NCBI GenBank assembly: GCA_950097015.1
Contig: CATNEN010000003.1
Coordinates: 14,824,001 to 14,888,000 of the forward strand
Length of the DNA stretch: 64,000 nucleotides
Source of the DNA: Macrostomum hystrix
Taxonomy: Eukaryota; Platyhelminthes; Macrostomidae
Direction of reading: 5' to 3'
The notes below the pieces were generated by a model, which was not told where the DNA came from, did no database searches, and saw only the letters and a program-made list of their open reading frames with translations. A program made the position numbers and the translations under genes. Shown here piece after piece: positions 46,101 to 61,100 of the stretch (its first letter is position 1; every line of letters begins with the position of its first letter).

Positions 46101-49100
46101 TCAGTCTAGCTCACAACGACGCGGCTGTTGTTTTATCGGACCGAAGTAAACTATTTTTGAAATTCGCAATGCCCATGCTGGCTAAAGCTGCTTTGCTAGG
46201 CTTAGCTAGCTCCAATTGGACTGCTCTCGAGTGTCTAGGAAGTTTCTGTTTGAATCCTACATCCGGTTGTCGTCTGGCTGACGCGGAAACTTTTCAACCG
46301 GTGCCAACGGATGAGCAACTGTTGAACTGGGCCGAGTGCCGGTGAGTTAAGACTTTTCAAATGAGACAATTTGCTAGTGGATGTGGGTACTTAACTCCCA
46401 GATTTCACATTCCCCATAATTTCATCGCCCTAAATTTCACTTACCTAAAATTCATATCCTGGCCTAAATTTTAGATCCACATACTTCACTTCCCCATATT
46501 TTATATCCCCATATTTCACTTCCCCATTTTTCACTTCCCCATATTTCACTTCCCCATATTTCACTTCCCCATATTTCACTTCCCCATTTTTGTCCCCATC
46601 CCTAACCCTAACTTGCTTCAGTTCACCCAGCTGTAAAATGGGTACCAGCATTAGCTGGGGTAATTGAGGGTGGGTGTGGCGTCCCCCCAATCCATGGACT
46701 GAACAGCCGTACGCAGCCTTCAGATGCGCCGCGCAATAGCTGCGGCTGTGCTGTCGGCTGCACATCTGGCCCAATTATGGCAGGTGTAATCAATTGGGTA
46801 ATTATTTATCAAATTATGCTTAGTACTGTTAATTTAAATTTTCATTTTAGGGCTGAGGAGCATCTGATAAATCAATTCAACACACTAATTGATAACCTGC
46901 CTGACAATGATTTATTATGCTATCGACTAGCTTTGAGTTGTAGTTTTCTACCGTTCAGCAAGTTCTCGTAAGTTTTATTGCTTTTTTGTCACAGTATTTG
47001 CTTGTTAGACATGGTTTTCCTCCTTGAAACTCTGTTAGAAACGTTATTTACCTGTTTGACACAGCATTTGCCTGTTACACACGACATTTGCCTGTTAGAC
47101 ACGGTATTCGCTTGTTAGACATGATATTCACATGTTAGACACGGCATTCACATGTTAGACAATGTATTTACCTGTTAGACACTGTATTCACATGTTAGAC
47201 ATGATATTCACATGTTAGACACGGCATTCACATGTTAGACATGATATTCACATGTTAGACACGGCATTCACATGTTAGACAATGTATTTACCTGTTAGAC
47301 ACTGTATTCACATGTTAGACATGATATTCACATGTTAGACATGATATTCACATGTTAGACACGGCATTCACATGTTAGACATGATATTCACATGTTAGAC
47401 ATGATATTCACATGTTAGACATGATATTCACATGTTAGACACGGCATTCACATGTTAGACAATGTATTCACATGTTAGACACTGTATTCACGTGTTAGAC
47501 ACGGCATTCACATGTTAGACATGATATTCACATGTTAGTCACTGTATTCACATGTTAGACACTGAATTCACATGTTAGACATGATATTCACATGTTAGAC
47601 ACGGCATTCACATGTTAGACAATGTATTTACCTGTTAGACACTGTATTCACATGTTAGACACGGCATTCACATGTTAGACACTGTATTCACATGTTAGAC
47701 ACTGTATTCACATGTTAGAAACGGCATTCACATGTTAGACACTGTATTCACATGTTTGACACTGTATTCACATGTTAGACACTGTATTCACATGTTAGAC
47801 ACTGTATTCACATGTTTGACAATGTATTCACATGTTAGACACTGTATTCACATGTTAGACACTGTATTCACATGTTAACAATGTATTCACATGTTAGACA
47901 CGGCATTCACATGTTAGACATGATATTCACATGTTAGACATGATATTCACATGTTAGACATGATATTCACATGTTAAACACGGCATTCACATGTTAGACA
48001 ATGTATTTACCTGTTAGACACTGTATTCACATGTTAGACACGGCATTCACATGTTAGACACTGTATTCACATGTTAGACACTGTATTCACATGTTAGACA
48101 TGATATTCACATGTTAGACATGATATTCACATGTTAGACACGGCATTCACATGTTAGACATGATATTCACATGTTAGACATGATATTCACATGTTAGACA
48201 TGATATTCACATGTTAGACACGGCATTCACATGTTAGACAATGTATTCACATGTTAGACACTGTATTCACGTGTTAGACACGGCATTCACATGTTAGACA
48301 TGATATTCACATGTTAGACATGATATTCACATGTTAGACATGATATTCACATGTTAGACATGATATTCACATGTTAGACATGATAGTCACATGTTAGACA
48401 CGGCATTCACATGTTAGACACTGTATTCACATGTTAGACACTGTATTCACATGTTAGACACTGAATTCACATGTTAGACATGATATTCACATGTTAGACA
48501 CGGCATTCACATGTTAGACAATGTATTTACCTGTTAGACACTGTATTTACATGTTAGACATGATATTCACATGTTAGACACTGTATTCACATGTTAGACA
48601 CTGTATTCACATGTTAGAAACGGCATTCACATGTTAGACACTGTATTCACATGTTTGACACTGTATTCACATGTTAGACACTGTATTCACATGTTTGACA
48701 ATGTATTCACATGTTAGACACTGTATTCACATGTTAGACACTGTATTCACATGTTAACAATGTATTCACATGTTAGACACGGCATTCACATGTAGGACAC
48801 TGTATTCACATGTTAGACACTGAATTCACATGTTAGACATGATATTCACATGTTAGACACGGCATTCACATGTTAGACAATGTATTTACCTGTTAGACAC
48901 TGTATTTACATGTTAGACATGATATTCACATGTTAGACACTGTATTCACATGTTAGACACTGTATTCACATGTTAGACACGGCATTCACATGTTAGACAC
49001 TGTATTCACATGTTAGACACGGCATTCACATGTTAGACACTGTATTCACATGTTAGACACTGTATTCACATGTTAGACACTGTATTCACATGTTAGACAC

Positions 49101-52100
49101 TGTATTCACATGTTAGACACTGTATTCACATGTTAGACACGGCATTCACATGTTAGACACTGTATTTACCTGTTAGACATGATATTCACATGTTAGACAT
49201 GATATTCACATGTTAGACATGATATTCACATGTTAGACATGATATTCACATGTTAGACACGGCATTCACATGTTAGACAATGTATTCACATGTTAGACAA
49301 TGTATTTACCTGTTAGACACTGTATTTACATGTTAGACATGATATTCACATGTTAGACACTGTATTCACATGTTAGACACTGTATTCACATGTTAGACAC
49401 GGCATTCACATGTTAGACACTGTATTCACATGTTAGACACGGCATTCACATGTTAGACACTGTATTCACATGTTAGACACTGTATTCACATGTTAGACAC
49501 TGTATTCACATGTTAGACACTGTATTCACATGTTAGACACTGTATTCACATGTTAGACACTGTATTCACATGTTAGACACTGTATTCACATGTTAGACAC
49601 GGCATTCACATGTTAGACACTGTATTTACCTGGTAGACATGATATTCACATGTTAGACATGATATTCACATGTTAGACATGATATTCACATGTTAGACAT
49701 GATATTCACATGTTAGACACGGCATTCACATGTTAGACAATGTATTCACATGTTAGACACTGTATTCACATGTTAGACACGGCATTCACATGTTAGACAC
49801 TGTATTCACATGTTAGACACTGTATTCACATGTTAGACACTGAATTCACATGTTAGACATGATATTCACATGTTAGACACGGCATTCACATGTTAGACAA
49901 TGTATTTACCTGTTAGACACTGTATTTACATGTTAGACATGATATTCACATGTTAGACACTGTATTCACATGTTAGACACTGTATTCACATGTTAGAAAC
50001 GGCATTCACATGTTAGACACTGTATTCACATGTTTGACACTGTATTCACATGTTAGACACTGTATTCACATGTTAGACACTGTATTCACATGTTTGACAA
50101 TGTATTCACATGTTAGACACTGTATTCACATGTTAGACACTGTATTCACATGTTAACAATGTATTCACATGTTAGACACTGTATTCACATGTTAGACACT
50201 GTATTCACATGTTAGACACTGTATTCACATGTTAGACACTGTATTCACATGTTAGACACGGCATTCACATGTTAGACACTGCATTCACATGTTAGACAAT
50301 GTATTTACCTGTTAGACACTGTATTTACATGTTAGACATGATATTCACATGTTAGACACTGTATTCACATGTTAGACACTGTATTCACATGTTAGACACG
50401 GCATTCACATGTTAGACACTGTATTCACATGTTAGACACGGCATTCACATGTTAGACACTGTATTCACATGTTAGACACTGTATTCACATGTTAGACACT
50501 GTATTCACATGTTAGACACTGTATTCACATGTTAGACACTGTATTTACATGTTAGACATAATATTCACATGTTAGACACTGTATTCACATGTTAGACACT
50601 GTATTCACATGTTAGACACTGTATTTACCTGTTAGACACTGTATTCACATGTTAGACATGATATTCACATGTTAGACACGGCATTCACTTGTTAGACAAT
50701 GTATTTACCTGTTAGACACTGTATTCACATGTTAGACACTGTATTCACATGTTAGACACTGTATTCACATGTTAGACACTGTATTCACATGTTAGACACT
50801 GTATTCACATGTTAGACACTATTCACATGTTAGACACTGTATTCACATGTTAGACACTGTATTCACATGTTAGACACTGTATTTACCTGTTAGACACTGT
50901 ATTCACATGTTAGACATGATATTCACATGTTAGACACGGCATTCACTTGTTAGACAATGTATTTACCTGTTAGACACTGTATTCACATGTTAGACACTGT
51001 ATTCACATGTTAGACATGGCATTTGCCTGATAGAAAGGACATATGCTTTTAAGACAGGACGTCTACCTGTTACAATCGCACATTTAAATTATAACCGTAT
51101 ATATTGTTTCTGACATCGAATTTCAGATCGAATGCATCGGCTTGCCTAGCAACCCTATCCGACAAGCTAATTAGTCTAATTAAGCGTCAACTAGGACAAA
51201 CAAAGACCTCTAATCTTACAATGGAGCAGTGTCACGCTCTATTTCGAGTAATCTACGCGCTGCTACATCTAATTCCTAATTCTGCCAACAATCAATTGCT
51301 GCTAGCCCTGTTAAACTGTCTTCTAGAAGCATTGCCGTCAAACTGTCAAAGTTCTCTGTATTGGAAGTGTATCGATTTTATTTTATCAAATTTAACTGAC
51401 AGTCAGCTACTACTAGAAGTAGTTACTAAAGAATCAACAATTGAGACTCTAGCCTTGGAAAGTCTTAGTTCGCCGAGTCATTGCGTTCGATTGCATAGTC
51501 TACAGTTTCTAAAGCGTCTATTAGCCTGTAGAGTAGATTATAACAAAGTCGAAGAAGATAAAGATTATTTGTTGCAGACATTGCGCTGCCTTGAGAACTG
51601 TATAACTGCCGAGTCTTTGCCAGTTGGAATTGAGAACTTGCGCGATTGTTTGCGCTATCTGGACTGCATCGATGCTGAACGCATGGCTAAGCCTCCTAAT
51701 AATTACATCAGCAGTCTGTGTTGTCGCTATCTGTTAGGCCTATTAAGAACTCAATTCACGCCGTTATGGACTCACGTATCGAAACTGTTAGCTACTCACG
51801 CCAGTGTTGGAACCGGTGAAGCTTTCTGGTCTTGTTTCAGCCCAACTCTAACTAACGCCAATGCTGCCAATACTTCTACGGCAAACATTGTCCATAGCGA
51901 CGAAGGCGCCGCTGTTGTTGCTATGGAAACCGATGACGAAGAGAAAGACAATGATTGCATTAGCAACGAAGCTAAACGACTTGCCTACGGTCAGTCTAGT
52001 TCGAATTTAGAACGAATCGATCCCCTGACCTACCGTCTGCAGCTGTGGAAGTGTCTGCATCGGCTGCAGCCTCAATTAGTTGCTAAGCGAACAGGTGTCA

Positions 52101-55100
52101 CATCGCCACTGATTCTGGGCAGTTTGCGCGACGGTGAATTTTGTCCTAGTCCAAATCGAGAGCCTTGGATTGTGCGAAAGCGTTGTCAAGCAACTCTGGT
52201 TGCTATGCTAGATTTGTACGCTAATTTGGGCAAAACTATTAAGTGCGTCAGTAGCGAAGCAGAATTGCATCGCTGGTACTACAGTCTGTTACAGTGCTCA
52301 AATATTCAGGTAGGTGCTGGCTGTAATGCTTTTTGATTGCTTGAAAATGAAATGTTAGACAGGATTCCAAGGTATTAGAACATGTTACACAGGATTCCAA
52401 GGTATTAGAACACGTTAACACAGGATTCCAAGGTATTAGAACACGTTACACAGAATCCTACACAGAAATTACACAGAATTTCAATGTGTTAGAACATGTT
52501 AGACAGGATTTCAATGTGTTAGAACATGTTAGACAGGATTTCAAGGTGTTAAAACATGTTACAAATGATTTCAATGTGTTAGAACATGTTACACAGGATT
52601 TCAATGTGTTAGAACATGTTACACAGGATTTCAATGTGTTAGAACATGTTACACAGGATTTCAATGTGTTAGAACATGTTACACAGGATTTCAATGTGTT
52701 AGAACATGTTAGACAGGATTTCAATGTGTTAGAACCTGTTAGACAGGATTTCAAGGTGTTAGAACCTGTTAGACAGGATTTCAAGGTTTTAGAACCTGTT
52801 AGACAGGATTTCAAGGTGTTAGAACCTGTTAGACAGAATTTCAATGTGTTAGAACATGTTACACAGGAATTAAATGTGTTAGAACATGTTAGACAGGATT
52901 TCAATGTGTTAGAACATGTTAGACAGGATTTCAAGGTGTTAGAACCTGTTAGACAGGAATTAAATGTGTTAGAACATGTTAGACAGGATTTTAATGTGTT
53001 CGAACATGTTACACAGGATTTCAATGTGTTAGAACATGTTACACAGGATTTCAAGGTGTTAGAACCTGTTAGACAGAATTTCAATGTTTTAGAACATGTT
53101 ACACAGGAATTAAATGTGTTAGAACATGTTAGACAGGATTTTAATGTGTTAGAACATGTTAGACAGGATTTCAATGTGTTAGAACATGTTACACAGGATT
53201 TCAATGTGAGATTTTGAGAAAATGTTACGTACTGTCCACAAATTCCTTCATGTTTGATAAGATGCTAACATGTTACACCTTGGGGCAATCGGTTGTCAGT
53301 TCGATTAATTAATAAAAAATTCAAATATTTTGCAATAAAAACGCAGGTCAGAAAGGCTGCCCTTCGCTGCATCCTAGCCTACGGCGACAAGGCATTGGCC
53401 GTTAAATCAACCGGGGCCTCTGTTGATTGGTTAGCATTTCTCAATCGATTAGCCGATTATCGCTCTATTAAAGAGGCTTTAGTTAGCATTGGCGGTGATT
53501 TAACAGCAGCCAATGAAACGCAGAGGCAAGCGGTACTAGCGGTTGCTATGCGCTTGTTGCTAGGCAGGGTCCGTTGCGGCGGCGGAGTCGGCGGCGGCAG
53601 CGGCGGCCAACTGCAGTGCATTTTCGCTTTCCTAGAAGAGTCCTGTCAACTTGAAGAGCGCAGAAATTTTCTAAACCAATTATTATTTGAGCAGTACTCT
53701 GCAATTAGCTTAGACAATATTGCTGGCATTGAAATCACATCCGATGTGTCAGTTGGACGTCTGCAGGCTTCGGCTAAGTGCGCCCTGTTGGTGATGTCTA
53801 GCATGCGATTAGACCAGAGTGATTTGTGTCGCATCTATAGTCTATTTCTATGCTTCTGCGCTTTGCTGCCAAGGCTAGCAGCTGAGTTATCCGGTGGTCG
53901 AACTGCCAATAGTCAATTGAGAGGCCTAAGACAGGCTTGTCAACGAGGCGTGCTTAGAGCTTTGGAATCTGGAAATGATCGACAGCTGACTCAACGGCTC
54001 ATCGACGATACGTTCAAGTGAGCATTTTTAGCTTAGTGTTGCTTTTTTTCTTGAATTCCATTGGCTATTCATATTTCTAGAAACTTCCCAAATCCTCAAT
54101 TACGGATTCTTTCCAGATCCTCAATTACCGATTCTTCTCAGATCCTCATTTACCTATTCTAACCATATCCTCAACTACTATTCCCAGATCCTCAATAACT
54201 GATTTTTCCCAGATCCTCAATTGCCGATTCTTCCCAGATCCTCAATTTCCTTTTCTTACCAGATCCTCAACGACCATTCTTCCCAGATCCTCAACTACCG
54301 ATTCTTCCCAGATCCTCAACTACCGTTCTTCCCAGATCCTTAACTACCGATTCTTCCCAGATCCTCAACTACCGATTCTTCCCAGATCCTCAACTACCGA
54401 TTCTTCCCAGATCCTCAACTACCGATTCTTCCCAGATCCTTAACTACCGATTCTTCCCAGATCCTCAACTACCGATTCTTCCCAGATCCTCAACTACCAT
54501 TCTTCCCAGATCCTCAGAATTTACCCGCCTCCCAAAATTGCAGGCACTGCGTCGAGCCGCAGCTACCCCGGCTAGCAACCGAAGCTGCAACTGCTAGCTC
54601 ACCAAATTTAGCCATTCGTCTGCTGCAACTTTGGTCAGCCGATAATAGATACGATCGCCTAGTCGAGGGCCAACCGATTCAAGTGTTGGCTTCGTTGCTA
54701 AGCAACGCCAATGCTAGTGAACAGATTCTAATAGCCTGCCTGACCGTGTTTAACAATTTGCTTAGCGAAGATCCGACTCTATCCGAAGTAGAATTATTCT
54801 CCAACGATCCTCAGTACTCTACTGACAGTAGCAATAGAAAACTATCTCGTCCGCATTTTGTGGCGCCAGTAGCGGACAATTTGGCTAATTTTGTAGCCGA
54901 TCGTTTGTCGCCGGGCAAATTGGAATCATTGCCAGACGTGTCACGTGATTCTCTCAGACTACTGGCCCTACTAGTTGACAATGGCCTGTACAGAGCTGAG
55001 GCTTGCGAAAAATTAGCCGCCGCTATTCTTCGCCTGCTATTGACCCCGGATGGCGGCGGGCGGGCTAAGAAGAAACGCGGCCAAAAGGGCGGGGGCGGCG

Positions 55101-58100
55101 GTAGCGGCTTCCTGCGTGGAGACGAGTTTCAAGCGCGCCTATTGGCTGCTCTGTTGACTCTTTTGAGAAGGGCGGACTCGCCCTGTAGGACTCTGTTTCT
55201 GTGAGTATCTATGGCCATAATGAAGATTCTCTTTTTTCGGTAAAATTTCTCTTATGTTTTGTATAAGTCCTCTTCGGTGTCTTTGATATCGATTGGGATT
55301 TTTAAGTCATGTTTCGGGACCCTTTCGGTTGAGCTTTTGAAAACAGTTTACGGTGAGATTTTAAGACTAAATTGCGGTGAGATTTTGACCGATCGATTTC
55401 GGATGAGATTTTGCGACCGATTATGGTGAGATTTTGAGACCGATTATGGTGAGACTTCGAGACCGATTATGATGAGACTTCGAGACCGATTATGGTGAAA
55501 CTTTGAGACCGATTATGGTGAAACTTTGAGACCGATTATGGTGAGACTTTGAGACCGATTATGGTGAGATTTTGAGACCGATTATGGTGAGACTTCGAGA
55601 CCGATTATGGTGAGACTTCGAGACCGATTATGGTGAGACTTCGAGACCGATTATGGTGAGATTTTGAGACCGATTATGGTGAGACTTCGAGACCGATTAT
55701 GGTGAGATTTCGAGACCGATTATGGTGAGATTTTGAGACCGATTATGGTGAGACTTCGAGACCGATTATGGTGAGACTTTGAGACCGATTATGGTGAGAC
55801 TTTGAGACCGATTATGGTGAGATTTTGAGACCGATTATGGTGAGACTTTGAGACCGATTATTGTGAAACTTTGAGACCGATTATGGTGAAACTTTGAGAC
55901 CGATTATGGTGAGACTTTGAGACCGATTATGGTGAGACTTTGAGACCGATTATGGTGAGATTTTGAGACCGATTATGGTGAGACTTTGAGACCGATTATG
56001 GTGAAACTTTGAGACCGATTATGGTGAAACTTTGAGACCGATTATGGTGAGACTTTGAGACCGATTATGGTGAGACTTTGAGACCGTTTATGGTGAGATT
56101 TTGAGACCGATTTCGGTTGAGATTTTGAGACCGATTTCGGTTGAGATTTTGAGACGATTACGGGTGAGATTTTGAGACGATTTCGGGTGAGATTTTGAGA
56201 CGATTTCGGGTGAGATTTTGATACCGATTTCGGGTGAGATTTTGAGACGATTTCGGGTGAGATTTTGAGACGATTTCGGGTGAGATTTTGAGACGATTTT
56301 GGGTGAGATTTTGAGACCGATTTCGCGTGAGATTTTGAGACCGATTTCGGGTGAGATTTTGAGACTGATTTCGGTTGAGATTTTGAGACGATTTCGGGTG
56401 AGATTTTGAGACCGATTCTGCGTGAGATTTTGAAACCGACTTCGTGTAATATTGTAATGATCGATTTCGAGTGAGATTTTAGGACTTTCTAGTTTCGATT
56501 TCGACCCCTATTCAGGATGTTATTCTAATACAGATATATTTTTAATGACTTGCAACTAATATGCACAATAATCCCTGTTTTAGGCAAGCATTCACACTGT
56601 TCTCTAAGCTATCTTATCGCTCGAGTCGAATACTGCTTTGCCAAATAGCCGAAGTTGCCGTCACCAAACTGGGCGTAGTCAATCAGCCTCTAGGCGAATT
56701 GGCAAACGATGTAAGTTTTTTAATAATAAACCTTCTATTGCTACTCACTAACAAATATCAGTAGTGTAGTTTGGTCGAGTCAATATTTTTTGTATTGACA
56801 CATGAAATGGGATAATCGTTTTTTTATGATTATTGATATTTTGCTAATCTCTATAAATCACAGTCCTATCTCTGCGCTAGCAATGTTCTCTTTATTTGGC
56901 ATTAATCTAGTTAATCTCTGTTTAATCTCCGTTTTGCTCTGTGTTAATGAGCCCTAATAAAGTTAATCACTATCGTTCTATGGACTCTATAAATAACTAT
57001 AAAGTACACTAATTTTCCTATCATTTTGAAATAAATAAACAAGTTTATTTAAAAACGTAGCTTGTAACCCAGTGGTCGGGAGAGGGATAGGTCGGAGGGT
57101 TAAAAAGAGGAAAAAATATATGTTCTGTTATGTTTTATCTCGTATTTCTCATTGCCCTTAGATTGGAAAGAAAAATCTATTTAAGATTAGCAAATAAATA
57201 TTTGATTAGCTTTTTCTAATCAAATCGAGTGTACTACATTTCTCTTATAAAATCTCTTGGGGAAAATAGTTTTTTTATACCTGAAAGATTTAGAATTTTG
57301 TGCTCTAGACAAATCTTCACAAATTTCTTTTAGAAGAAATTAAAAAAAGAAACATTTTTTTAAGCTCACAAATGAAGCAGTCTTTTAGTAGGGGCTATAG
57401 TTACCTTCTGTCGCTGTAAAATAATTAATTGGCCTCAACCACCAATCTGATTTTCCTTATCTTGGTTAACAATTAATTGACTTTTCCTACCAAATGATTA
57501 ATAGACAGAGACAGATACATGTGCAATCATTTTGCATATCCGTTTTTTCTTTCAGATATTTGATTTATACATGATCAAGTTCCTGTTCGGTTTCACTAAA
57601 TCAATTTCAGTCTAGAGTGCCTTAAGCTTAAATTATTTACGCACTATGCAAGACTGTATAACTAAAGTCCGATTTCATATCTAAGATCTTATTTCTGTAT
57701 GATAATAATGCATCTCTAACTGTGAGATTTCGGTTGGAAATCTGCATCTCTAACTGTGAGATTTCGGTTGGAAATCTGCATCTCTAACTGTGAGATTTGG
57801 GTTGGAAATCTGAATCTCTAACTGTGAGATTTCGGTTGGAAATCTGCATCTCTAACTGTGAGATTTGGGTTGGAAATCTGCATCTCTAACTGTGAGATTT
57901 GGGTTGGCAATCTGCATCTCTAACTGTGAGATTTAGGTTGGAAATCTGCATCTCTAACTGTGAGATTTCGGTTGGAAATCTGCATCTCTAACTGTGAGAT
58001 TTGGGTTGGAAATCTGCATCTCTAACTGTGAGATTTAGGTTGGCAATCTGCATCTCTAACTGTGAGATTTCGGTTGGAAATCTGCATCTCTAACTGTGAG

Positions 58101-61100
58101 ATTTCGGTTGGAAATCTGCATCTCTAACTGTGAGATTTGGGTTGGAAATCTGCATCTCTAACTGTGAGATTTGGGTTGGCAATCTGCATCTCTAACTGTG
58201 AGATTTCGGTTGGAAATCTGCATCTCTAACTGTGAGATTTGGGTTGGAAATCTGCATCTCTAACTATGAGATTTGGGTTGGAAATCTGCATCTCTAACTG
58301 TGAGATTTAGGTTGGAAATCTGCATCTCTAACTGTGAGATTTGTGTTGGAAATCTGCATCTCTAACTGTGAGATTTGGGTTGGAAATCTGCATCTCTAAC
58401 TGTGAGATTTGGGTTGGAAATCTGCATCTCTAACTGTGACATTTCGGTTGGAAATCTGCATCTCTAACTGTGAGATTTGGGTTGGAAATCTGCATCTCTA
58501 ACTGTGAGATTTGGGTTGGAAATCTGCATCTCTAACTGTGAGATTTGGGTTGGCAATCTGCATCTCTAACTGTGAGATTTAGGTTGGCAATCTGCATCTC
58601 TAACTGTGGGATTTGTGTTGGAAATCTGCATCTCTAACTGTGAGATTTGGGTTGGAAATCTGCATCTCTAACTGTGGGATTTGGGTTGGAAATCTGCATC
58701 TCTAACTGTGAGATTTGGGTTGGAAATCTGCATCTCTAACTGTGAGATTTCGGTTGGAAATCTGCATCTCTAACTGTGAGATTTGGGTTGGAAATCTGCA
58801 TCTCTAACTGTGGGATTTGTGTTGGAAATCTGCATCTCTAACTGTGAGATTTGGGTTGGAAATCTGCATCTCTAACTGTGAGATTTGGGTTGGAAATCTG
58901 CATCTCTAACTGTGAGATTTCGGTTGGAAATCTGCATCTCTAACTGTGAGATTTCGGTTGGAAATCTGCATCTCTAACTGTGAGATTTGGGTTGGAAATC
59001 TGCATCTCTAACTGTGAGATTTAGGTTGGCAATCTGCATCTCTAACTGTGAGATTTCGGTTGGAAATCTGCATCTCTAACTGTGAGATTTCGGTTGGAAA
59101 TCTGCATCTCTAACTGTGAGATTTGGGTTGGAAATCTGCATCTCTAACTGTGAGATTTGGGTTGGCAATCTGCATCTCTAACTGTGAGATTTCGGTTGGA
59201 AATCTGCATCTCTAACTGTGAGATTTGGGTTGGAAATCTGCATCTCTAACTATGAGATTTGGGTTGGAAATCTGCATCTCTAACTGTGAGATTTAGGTTG
59301 GAAATCTGCATCTCTAACTGTGAGATTTGTGTTGGAAATCTGCATCTCTAACTGTGAGATTTGGGTTGGAAATCTGCATCTCTAACTGTGAGATTTGGGT
59401 TGGAAATCTGCATCTCTAACTGTGACATTTCGGTTGGAAATCTGCATCTCTAACTGTGAGATTTGGGTTGGAAATCTGCATCTCTAACTGTGAGATTTGG
59501 GTTGGCAATCTGCATCTCTAACTGTGAGATTTGGGTTGGCAATCTGCATCTCTAACTGTGAGATTTAGGTTGGCAATCTGCATCTCTAACTGTGGGATTT
59601 GTGTTGGAAATCTGCATCTCTAACTGTGAGATTTGGGTTGGAAATCTGCATCTCTAACTGTGGGATTTGGGTTGGAAATCTGCATCTCTAACTGTGAGAT
59701 TTGGGTTGGAAATCTGCATCTCTAACTGTGAGATTTCGGTTGGAAATCTGCATCTCTAACTGTGAGATTTGGGTTGGAAATCTGCATCTCTAACTGTGGG
59801 ATTTGTGTTGGAAATCTGCATCTCTAACTGTGAGATTTGGGTTGGAAATCTGCATCTCTAACTGTGAGATTTGGGTTGGAAATCTGCATCTCTAACTGTG
59901 AGATTTCGGTTGGAAATCTGCATCTCTAACTGTGGGATTTCGGTTGGAAATCTGCATCTCTAACTGTGAGATTTGGGTTGGAAATCTGCATCTCTAACTG
60001 TGAGATTTCGGTTGGAAATCTGCATCTCTAACTGTGAGATTTGGGTTGGAAATCTGCATCTCTAACTGTGAGATTTAGGTTGGCAATCTGCATCTCTAAC
60101 TGTGAGATTTCGGTTGGAAATCTGCATCTCTAACTGTGAGATTTGGGTTGGCAATCTGCATCTCTAACTGTGAGATTTGGGTTGGAAATCTGCATCTCTA
60201 ACTGTGAGATTTAGGTTGGAAATCTGCATCTCTAACTGTGAGATTTGGGTTGGCAATCTGCATCTCTAACTGTGAGATTTGGGTTGGAAATCTGCATCTC
60301 TAACTGTGAGATTTGGGTTGGAAATCTGCATCTCTAACTGTGAGATTTGGGTTGGAAATCTTCATCTCTAACTCCCATCCTCCGAATCCCAACAGCTCAA
60401 CGCTTGGGACAAGCGACACGTTGACATGCCGGACTTCACTCGGCGGGAGCGCGGTCACCAAGCTGCCCTGACTGTTGTGAGGACGGCTGCCGGAACGTCT
60501 TCATCGTCTGCAGCTGACAACGGCTGGTCGGGTTTCATTCAGCGCCACCTTGAGACTATGCTCATTGCTGAGCACTGCGCCCTGCATACATTGGCCTGCA
60601 TTTCTGACGGTCCGCTGAGGCTGCTAGCTTCAGAACTGTTGCAATCTTTAGTGGCAGCGCTGGCGTCGTTGGAGTCGCTAGATTCAACGAACGAGGCGCG
60701 GCCTAGACTGCTCAATATGCTACTGTGGAAATCTATTTGGCCAGCTATTGCTCAGGGTGTCAAAATGGATGAGGTAATGAACTGATTTTGTCAAAAGGAA
60801 AATAGCATTTATCTTCAACATTTTAAATAGTTTTTTTACTGACTTTGGTACTTTTCAATGCCATTTCGATACTTGATTTGGCCCCTTTTGAAAGTTCCCC
60901 ACGAACGAGATATGATATTTCCCCCTCGCATTTTCCTCATGAATCAATCATGAACTTATCACACGCACTCGTATTAGATAGAATATGGTTCCCTATCTAT
61001 CTAGCTCTTATATTTTCTGTAGCTTAAGTGACTTTATTATTGGATGATTGAGAAGCTAATAATTATTTTATGCTTGCTTGTGTGTGTGTGTTGGGTGTGT

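Noticed and set aside
46607-46620. CCCTAACCCTAAC, telomere-like repeat
   Set aside because: Only two copies at the edge of a SINE insertion; too short to mean anything.
52458-53217. About 245-codon open frames on both strands
   Set aside because: 30-bp minisatellite in UTP20 intron 9; the opposite strand is equally open, as expected of a repeat without stops.
57715-60375. CRISPR-like array
   Set aside because: Units are contiguous without unique spacers and lie in an intron of an animal gene.
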